From assembly GCA_036257535.1 (NCBI GenBank), contig DATAFJ010000169.1, positions 1 to 64,000 of the forward strand: a stretch of 64,000 nucleotides of DNA, read 5' to 3'. The first letter of the stretch is position 1. The number at the start of each line of letters is the position of its first letter. The notes under the pieces were generated by a model. It saw only the letters and a list, made by a program, of their open reading frames with translations, did not search any database and was not told where the DNA came from. Made by a program: the position numbers and the translations under genes. The stretch is from DATAEE01 sp036257535. Its GTDB lineage: Bacteria > Acidobacteriota > Vicinamibacteria > Vicinamibacterales > 2-12-FULL-66-21. Below, piece by piece: positions 58,801-64,000 of this stretch.

Positions 58801-59372
58801 CGCGGGAGGCGCGCGATCTCGCGCGCCGCGTCGCGTTTCCTCCGCCGCTCGTCAGCGCCGGCCTCGACCTCTTGTTCGTGTTTGCACGCACGCGGGAGCC
58901 TGGCCGCGCCGACGCGATCGTCGACGACGTGGCCGCGGCCGCCTCCGCCGCGAGCGGCTGGCACGGATGGCTCTGGCGGCTGCGCCTGAACGAGGCGCTC
59001 GCCGAGCTCGCACTCGCCAGGGGCGACTGGAATGGCGCAATCGCGTCGGCATCCGAGTGCATCGCCGACAGCCAGGCGCGGACCAGACCGAAGTACGAAG
59101 TGCTCGGCCTCGTGACGCGGGCGAAAGGCCGCCACGCCCTCCACGACGTCGCCGGCGCTCGCACCGACGCCGCACGCGCCGTCGATCTGGCGCGGGCGCT
59201 CCGCGATCCGGCCGTCTCGTTGAGCGCGCTGAACACGCTGATCGGGATCGACGGCAGCGACCAGCTCGCCGCCGAGGCGCGGTCCTGCGTCGACCACATC
59301 CTCGCAAACGTGGACGATTCGGAACTGCGCGACAGGTTCCTCGCGGCCCAGGCGGCCAGCGTGGCGCGATAG
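55857..59372 (+). CDS. Soluble Ser/Thr kinase fused to a STAND-type AAA ATPase and TPR region
   Basis: The 1171-aa protein has no membrane helix. The kinase (about 10-265) has GAGGMG, Lys41, HGDLKSAN (130-137, Gly replacing the Arg of HRD, so a non-RD kinase), DFG (150-152) and YAMAPEQL. An ATPase (about 310-620) follows: VPLVGRRGDLDAI, Walker A IGGEAGIGKTRL (337-348), Walker B LLIVLEDLHWADRSTLLMLR. It resembles LuxR/MalT-like and guanylate-cyclase-associated AAA_16 regulators. The rest (about 700-1171) is helical TPR repeats. It would integrate a signal through the ATPase and TPR region to control the kinase or an unknown effector. Confidence 0.9.
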   Translation: MDLRRGDRLRQYEIDAVLGAGGMGTVYRAFDARLQRPVAIKVIHAQSDPDAPARMMAEARSASALNHPNICTIHEVGEDRDCTFIVMEHVEGSPLSDLMAAGPTPSAKALQLALQIASAVAHAHERGVVHGDLKSANVLLTVSSLIKVVDFGLARRPAQDDAATETGYARGTPYAMAPEQLRGASADTRSDVWAIGVLLQELASGAKPFERATVPEVMAAILTEPPSPPPPHVDPALRRIIERCLARDPADRYQRAGEVLAALEAITARELPRIRTAEWRAAYDAGLDSTSTAIPLPPALAATAASPVPLVGRRGDLDAIRAAWTRAREGRRQLVLIGGEAGIGKTRLVGEFARSVGVEGIALLGRSEQEALVPYQPFVEALEWYARECPGGLLEAQIADVEGVRELAHLVPALGRRVAIPGERVESNAEGQRYRLFEATAALLSAIARFRPLLIVLEDLHWADRSTLLMLRHLFRSSHEAALCLVATYRETDLGRTHPLAEILADLRRDDGVVRVGLRGLNEGQVDELITRWIGRGSPASLTRIVSENTDGNPFFIGEVLRHLGETGALTHFESGKSSGRRTEFGLPEGVREVIGRRLARLSEACNRVLGLAAVVGREFDLPVLQALGDLSEDRLLDVLDEALEARLVHEAPGAAGRYTFTHALVRETLYGELTAARRARQHRLVAETLERLATPGQEPLADLAYHYAHAASAADAEKAVSYAVRAAERASAAFALEEAARFYEVALQALDLLPDGPALGERRLDLHFRRGRAFVDLGQWEPARKEFEAALPLLDPEKAAQRAELLGLLANCAFWMLDTPAVRRYAGEELTIGESLGRDDLAADAMSWIAGVMNADGDVAGAAEVDRKAMARIGGPKTFGLTRAVITLYHLGRVEEALERAREAVEASAGTPNPNFRVYALQHLGISLGANGRYAEALRIFAEMREVGKRYGVLPMTARGISMSAGVYMALGDYARAEAISREARDLARRVAFPPPLVSAGLDLLFVFARTREPGRADAIVDDVAAAASAASGWHGWLWRLRLNEALAELALARGDWNGAIASASECIADSQARTRPKYEVLGLVTRAKGRHALHDVAGARTDAARAVDLARALRDPAVSLSALNTLIGIDGSDQLAAEARSCVDHILANVDDSELRDRFLAAQAASVAR

Positions 59373-59413
59373 CCGGCTCGGTTACTATCTGCCTGTTCTC
59401 AGGAGCTCCACGC

Positions 59414-62400
59414 ATGCTGAATCGCGGCCTCGCTCGTCTTGCGGCTGTCGTCCTCGCCATAGGCGCCTTCACGGTGTTCGCGCAGACTCCCCCGGAAGAC
59501 GAGAAGAAGAAGGATCCTCCCTGGGACACGACGAACGCGCGGGGGACGACGAGAGAGATCGAGTTCACCACGAGCGAAGGGACGTGGATGTCCGTCGATC
59601 TGTCGCCCGACGGCCGCTGGATCGTGTTCGATCTCCTCGCGCACGTGTACCGCATGCCGGTCGAGGGGGGCGAGGCGCAGTGCCTCACGCAGGACAGCGG
59701 CGCGGCGCTGAACTTCCACCCGCGGATCTCACCAGACGGAAAGCTGATCGCGTTCGTATCCGATCGCAAAGGCCAGAACAACCTGTGGGTGATGAACGCC
59801 GACGGATCTGATCCGCGGCAGGTGCAGAACGATCGCGACGCGCGCGCCTTCGAGCCAGCCTGGACGCGCGACGGCGAGTTCATCGCCATTCGACGGCAGA
59901 ACCTGAGGCCCAATGTCGGGCCGGCCGGCACGGGTCTCTGGATGTTCCATCGTGACGGCGGTGAGGGCGTCGAACTGACGGGACGCGAGCAGGCCGGCGC
60001 GACCTGGCCCGCCTTCTCGCACGACGGCAAGTCCATGTACTTCTCCGCCAGCGACGGGCAGCCGGCCTGGTCCGGCCGCCGCGACATGCTGTCCGGTGCG
60101 TTCCAGATCCGCCGGCTCGAGCGCCGCACGGGTGAAGTGGCGGACGTGACCGCCGGGTCGAACGCCCAGCAGAACCGCGGGTCGAGCGGCGGCGGCATCG
60201 CTCCGGAGCCGTCGCCTGACGGTCGATACCTCGCGTTCGCGCGGCGCATCGCCGACGGAACGATCTCGTACAAGGGCCACAAGTTCGGCCCGCGCACGGC
60301 GCTGTGGGTTCGCGAGCTCGCCACGGGCCGCGAGCGGCTCCTCATGGATCCGATCGAAGTGGACATGGGCGAGGGGATGAAGACCTGGCGCGTCCTGCCG
60401 GGCTACGCCTGGTCGCGCGACGCGAAGTCGATCGTGATTGCTCAGGGCGGGAAGATCCGGCGGGTCGATGTCGCAACTGGCGACGTCTCGACGATCCCGT
60501 TCACCGCGCACGTGAAGCGGACGCTGTCCGAGATGGCGTACAAACCGATCGACGTGCCGGACGGCGCGTTCGACGTCAAGTTCGCGCGCTGGCAGACGGC
60601 GTCACCCGACGGAAAGCGGATCGCGTTTCAAGCCGTAGGACGAATCTGGCTGATGGATGCGGGGACGGCTGGTTCTTCTCCTTCCACGCCGCGTCGTCTG
60701 ACGACCGACGCCTTCGGTAAGCCGGCGGGCTTCCTGACGGATCGATTCGAGTTCGCGCCCGCCTGGTCGCCCGACGGCAAGGTCATCGCGTTTACCACGT
60801 GGAACGAGAAAGAGCACGGCCACCTCTGGAAGGTCGCGGTTGGCGCAACGCCGGCCATCCCGCAGCAGCTCACGCCAGTCGCCGGTGAGTTCGTCAACCC
60901 CGTGTGGAGCCCGGACGGGTCGTGGCTCGTCGTGTCGCGCGGCGCGGGCGAGACCTTCAGGGGGAGAAATCTCACGCACAACCCCTGGTTCGAGCTCGTT
61001 CGCGTGAGCGCCAACGGCGGCGAGCCGGAATCGATCACGCGCGTCGAGGGGACGTCGGGGCGACGGCAGATCGTTCGAGCTGCGTTTGGTCCCGACGGCC
61101 GCATCTTCTACCCCGAACAGCAGGAAGAGCGGTCTTCGACGCCCGGCCAGCAGCCGGACCGGGTTACGCATCTGAAGTCGGTCCGGCCCGACGGCAGCGA
61201 CAAGCGCACACACCTGATCTTCGAATACTCCGACGAGCTCGTACCGTCGCCCGACGGCAAGTGGGTCGCGTTCGAAGAAGGCGATAACGTTTACGTGACG
61301 CCGTTTCCGCTCGAGGGCACCGGCACGTCGCCGGTGAAGCTCGAAAAGCGGCGCGGCAAGCTGCCGGTGATCCAGGTCAGCAAGGAGGGCGGCCTCTTCC
61401 CGCGCTGGCGCGACACTCGAACGATCGAATACGGCAGTGGTCCTCGCCACTTCATCTACAACCTCGATTCGAAGAAGACCGACGAGACCCAGATCAAGCT
61501 GTCGGTCCCACGCCGCGTCCCGAAGGGCTCGATCGCGCTCACGGGCGCCCGGATCGTCACGCTTGAGAAGAAGCAGGTCATCGAGAGCGGCACGATCGTC
61601 GTCACCCACGGGCGCATAGCTTGCGTGGGACAGTGCTCGACCTCCGGCATCGAGCGCGTGGTGGACGTGAAGGGGAAGACGATCATCCCCGGCTTCATCG
61701 ACATGCACGCCCACCACTATCGCGAGCATGCGGGCATCCTGCCGTCACGGAGCTCGGAGACCGCGATCTACCTCGCGTACGGTGTTACGACGAATCTCGA
61801 CAACTCGATGTGGTCGCAGAACATCTTTCCGGCGGCGGAGCTGATCGACGCCGGGTTGATGATCGGGCCCCGCACGTACAGCACGGGCGATCCGCTGTAC
61901 CGCGGCGACGGCCCGCGGCAGAACGAGATCTCGAGCTATGAGGTGGCCGAGCAGAACATTGCGCGGCTCCAGTCGTGGGGAGCGGTGTCGATCAAGCAGT
62001 ATCTGCAACCGCGCCGAGACCAGCGGCAGTGGATTTCCGACATCGCGCGGAAGAAGGGCCTGATGGTCACGGCCGAAGGCGACTCGGTCGAATACAACCT
62101 GAGCATGATTGTGGACGGCCAGACGGCGTTCGAGCACCCGATGAGCTACATGCCGCTTTATCAGGATGCCGCGACGTTCTTCGGCCAGGCGAAGGCGGTC
62201 TACTCCCCGACGTTCATCGTCGGGGGCTCCGGCGCCTGGAACGAAGAGTTTTTCTGGCAGGAGAGCGACACCTGGAAGGACGAAAAGATGCGGCGGTGGC
62301 AGCCGTGGCGGCAGCTCATCCCGCACGCGCGCCGGCACGTCACCCGCCCGGTGACCGACTACAGCTACCCGCTCATCGCGCAGGGGCTCGCCGACATCAT

Positions 62401-62818
62401 CGAGCGCGGAGGCTTCGGCGCGATCGGCTCGCACGGCCAGCAGCACGGCATCGGGTCGCACTGGGAGGTCTGGATGGCGGCCTCGGCGATGGGACCGATG
62501 GGTGCGCTCGAGCTCGCGACCGTGCACGGCGCGCACTTTCTCGGAGCGTCGAAAGACCTTGGTACGCTGACACAGGGCAAGCTGGGCGACCTCGTGGTGC
62601 TCAACTCGAACCCGCTGCAAAACATCCGCAACACGACGGACATTCTGTACGTCATGAAAGGCGGGATCCTCTACGACGCTGCCACGCTGGACGAAATCTG
62701 GCCGGAGAAGCGTCCTTTCGGCGACTACTACTGGGTCGAGCCCGACTCGCTCAAGACCGACGATCGGCCGATCGACTATCACGACAAACGCAAGACCACT
62801 ACTTCGGTGAGGAAATAG
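59414..62818 (+). CDS. Secreted TolB-type propeller fused to a metal-dependent amidohydrolase
   Basis: The 1134-aa protein starts at ATG 59414 with AGGAG 8 nt upstream. A signal peptide (about 1-24, ending TVFAQ) precedes a PD40/TolB propeller (WMSVDLSPDGRWIVFDLLAH, RISPDGKLIAFVSDRKGQNN, YSFDGKSMYFSAS-like repeats) over about 680 residues. The amidohydrolase domain follows: ALTGARIVTLEKKQVIESGT, DVKGKTIIPGFIDMHAHHYR with the HxH metal pair, FEHPMSYMP and LATVHGAHFLGASKDLGTLT with GKLGDLVVLNSNPLQNIRNT. This imidazolonepropionase-like fusion is typical of Acidobacteria; substrates may be cyclic amides or dipeptides. The stop lies at the edge of a tandem repeat that duplicates the last codons. 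Confidence 0.9.
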   Translation: MLNRGLARLAAVVLAIGAFTVFAQTPPEDEKKKDPPWDTTNARGTTREIEFTTSEGTWMSVDLSPDGRWIVFDLLAHVYRMPVEGGEAQCLTQDSGAALNFHPRISPDGKLIAFVSDRKGQNNLWVMNADGSDPRQVQNDRDARAFEPAWTRDGEFIAIRRQNLRPNVGPAGTGLWMFHRDGGEGVELTGREQAGATWPAFSHDGKSMYFSASDGQPAWSGRRDMLSGAFQIRRLERRTGEVADVTAGSNAQQNRGSSGGGIAPEPSPDGRYLAFARRIADGTISYKGHKFGPRTALWVRELATGRERLLMDPIEVDMGEGMKTWRVLPGYAWSRDAKSIVIAQGGKIRRVDVATGDVSTIPFTAHVKRTLSEMAYKPIDVPDGAFDVKFARWQTASPDGKRIAFQAVGRIWLMDAGTAGSSPSTPRRLTTDAFGKPAGFLTDRFEFAPAWSPDGKVIAFTTWNEKEHGHLWKVAVGATPAIPQQLTPVAGEFVNPVWSPDGSWLVVSRGAGETFRGRNLTHNPWFELVRVSANGGEPESITRVEGTSGRRQIVRAAFGPDGRIFYPEQQEERSSTPGQQPDRVTHLKSVRPDGSDKRTHLIFEYSDELVPSPDGKWVAFEEGDNVYVTPFPLEGTGTSPVKLEKRRGKLPVIQVSKEGGLFPRWRDTRTIEYGSGPRHFIYNLDSKKTDETQIKLSVPRRVPKGSIALTGARIVTLEKKQVIESGTIVVTHGRIACVGQCSTSGIERVVDVKGKTIIPGFIDMHAHHYREHAGILPSRSSETAIYLAYGVTTNLDNSMWSQNIFPAAELIDAGLMIGPRTYSTGDPLYRGDGPRQNEISSYEVAEQNIARLQSWGAVSIKQYLQPRRDQRQWISDIARKKGLMVTAEGDSVEYNLSMIVDGQTAFEHPMSYMPLYQDAATFFGQAKAVYSPTFIVGGSGAWNEEFFWQESDTWKDEKMRRWQPWRQLIPHARRHVTRPVTDYSYPLIAQGLADIIERGGFGAIGSHGQQHGIGSHWEVWMAASAMGPMGALELATVHGAHFLGASKDLGTLTQGKLGDLVVLNSNPLQNIRNTTDILYVMKGGILYDAATLDEIWPEKRPFGDYYWVEPDSLKTDDRPIDYHDKRKTTTSVRK

Positions 62819-63271
62819 ACGGACGAACCAGAACCGTTCAGGAACCATTCAGAACCGTTCGGGGTTCAGGGTTCAAGGGTGGTTCAGGGCGGCGGGTTCG
62901 GGGTTCGAGGTGCGGGGTTCGGGTTGAACCCCGCCCTGGAACTCCTCCCCTGGAACCCCGAACCTCCCTTGAACCGTGCACCCTGAACCCCGAACCGTTC
63001 TGGTTCTGCTTCTGGTTCACATTCACTTCAGCTACGTCTGTGAGGAAATAGACGGACGAACCAGAACCGTTCAGGAACCATTCAGAACCGTTCGGGGTTT
63101 CAAGGTTCAGGGTTCAAGGGTGGTTCAGGGTGGCGGGTTCGGGGTTCGAGGTGCGGGGTTCGGGTTGAACCCCGCCCTGGAACTTCTCCCCTGGAACCCC
63201 GAACCTCCCTTGAACCGTGCACCCTGAACCCCGAACCGTTCTAGTTCTGGTTCTGTTCACATTCACTTCAG
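62807..63271. repeat. Tandem duplication of a ~232-bp GGTTC-rich palindrome
   Basis: Copy 1 begins GTGAGGAAATAGACGGACGA at 62807 and copy 2 begins with the same bases at 63040. They remain nearly identical, apart from small indels, to CATTCACTTCAGC (63020 and 63260). Each copy holds inverted halves made of GGTTCAGGGTTC-like and GAACCCTGAACC-like runs. Copy 1 includes the final codons and stop of the amidohydrolase gene. No gene lies in this stretch up to the SGNH hydrolase stop at 63263. Confidence 0.9.
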
Positions 63272-64000
63272 CGCTTTTTGTATGGCTGCTTCCGCGAGCG
63301 GCCCCATGATCGCGTAGCCTTTCGCGTTCGGGTGCAGGTCGTCCTCGCTGAGCTCCGTTCGAAGGAGACCCGACGCGTCGGTCATCGCCGAGAAGTAGTC
63401 CAGGTACACGTAGCCGTTGGTGGCCGCGTACGACTTCACCCAGTCGTTGAGCGCCTTAATCCGATCCATCGGCCGCCGCGTCGTCTGCGGCGGTGCGGGG
63501 TCTCCCGGCTTGTGGTGATACGCGCTCACCGGCAGCACGCTCGCAAGCACTACCCGGATTCCGTTCGCCTTCGCGAGCTCGCTCATCGACGCGAGATTCG
63601 CCTGGATTTCTTCGTTCGTCATCGGCCCGGTGTTCCCCGCGATATCGTTGGTGCCCGCGAGGATGACGACCGCCTTCGGCTTCAGATCGATCACGTCGGG
63701 GCGGAAACGCACGAGCATCTGCGGCGTCGTCTGGGCGCTGATACCGCGGTCCACGTAGGGCCTGCCCGGAAAGAACCCGCCGAAGTGCGGCTGCTGCCAG
63801 AGGTCGGTGATCGAGTCGCCCATGAAGACGACGCGGGCCTCAGCGGCGGCCGGCGGCGGCAGCTGGCGATTCGCGTCGCGGTAGCGACCGAGTTGCGCCC
63901 AGTCGCGCAGCCGGGCGTCCTGCGTCATGACGTCGGTGAACGCCCGGGCGACCTCGGGGCAGTTGGGAAGTTCTGACGAAGCGGGCGTCTGCAGCAGGAG
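63263..64000 (-). CDS. Secreted SGNH/GDSL hydrolase, 5' end beyond the window
   Basis: The visible 245 residues start inside a signal or linker (LLLQTPASSELPNCPEVARA) and continue through ATG 63928 without interruption, so the gene begins right of the window. Motifs of the GDSL/SGNH esterases are present: block I EARVVFMGDSITDLWQQ (Ser in GDSI), Gly in VDRGISAQTTPQMLV, block III LAGTNDIAGNTGP (Asn), and block V DDLHPNAKGYAIMG (Asp and His). It resembles the platelet-activating-factor-acetylhydrolase-like acyl esterases that deacetylate glycans. The 3' end overlaps the palindromic repeat by 9 bp. Confidence 0.9.
   Translation of the reverse strand, partial: LLLQTPASSELPNCPEVARAFTDVMTQDARLRDWAQLGRYRDANRQLPPPAAAEARVVFMGDSITDLWQQPHFGGFFPGRPYVDRGISAQTTPQMLVRFRPDVIDLKPKAVVILAGTNDIAGNTGPMTNEEIQANLASMSELAKANGIRVVLASVLPVSAYHHKPGDPAPPQTTRRPMDRIKALNDWVKSYAATNGYVYLDYFSAMTDASGLLRTELSEDDLHPNAKGYAIMGPLAEAAIQKALK

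Noticed and set aside
62807..63271. CRISPR array
   Set aside because: Only two ~230-bp copies that are themselves palindromic; no short repeats with unique spacers and no cas genes.

Overview
The window looks like chromosomal DNA of a high-GC Acidobacteriota, most likely of the Vicinamibacteria type. This is inferred from gene content only: two FtsX/MacB-type 'ADOP' permeases, an Oar-like TonB-dependent receptor with a carboxypeptidase-regulatory N-terminus, four membrane or soluble Ser/Thr kinases with TPR, TolB-like or STAND effector regions, a PEP-CTERM protein, and many secreted hydrolases and beta-propellers. No rRNA, tRNA, CRISPR array, phage or conjugation gene was seen.

Layout. 1-5.6 kb: FAD-linked oxidase (cut by the left edge), an ADOP permease split by one in-frame TGA, and a kinase-TPR protein. 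5.7-7.0 kb: a head-to-tail fusion of two PEP-CTERM proteins. 7.2-10.9 kb: a kinase followed by a two-gene unit that I read as a split borosin RiPP system: a 119-aa precursor with a borosin-type leader and a strongly basic C-terminus, overlapping a tetrapyrrole-methylase-fold peptide N-methyltransferase that lacks an ATG/GTG/TTG start. This is the most interesting locus. 10.9-24.5 kb: small-molecule enzymes (F420/NADP reductase-like, VOC, serine hydrolase, PQQ dehydrogenase, THEP1 NTPase, C-N hydrolase), a patatin membrane protein, a DUF3574-asnB pair and a CPBP protease. 24.5-30.8 kb: a nonsense-interrupted flavoprotein, a secreted protein, a winged-helix/hydrolase/degenerate-cyclase fusion and an amidase-DUF3891 pair. 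31-43.2 kb: TonB receptor, sulfatase-like TPR lipoprotein, large sortilin/BNR propeller, a truncated alpha/alpha-barrel gene and a second ADOP permease. 43.3-52.4 kb: 2OG oxygenase, OsmC, methyltransferase, secreted tyrosine phosphatase, 3-hydroxyisobutyrate-dehydrogenase-like enzyme, YVTN propeller, frameshifted serine hydrolase and phosphoesterase. 52.4-64 kb: TerB-like protein, two more kinases, a TolB-propeller/amidohydrolase, a tandem palindromic repeat and an SGNH hydrolase cut by the right edge.

The genes do not form one pathway. The common themes are sensing and signalling through kinases, export and uptake across the envelope, and secreted hydrolysis. Several palindromic repeat families (three REPIN-like elements and three other long palindromes) sit at gene ends and in some cases supply start or stop codons. 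Three genes are interrupted by single-base events (two TGA, one frameshift), which could be real decay or assembly errors. Many starts lack a Shine-Dalgarno sequence and instead have a TAnnnT hexamer exactly 6 nt upstream, which suggests leaderless transcription is common here.
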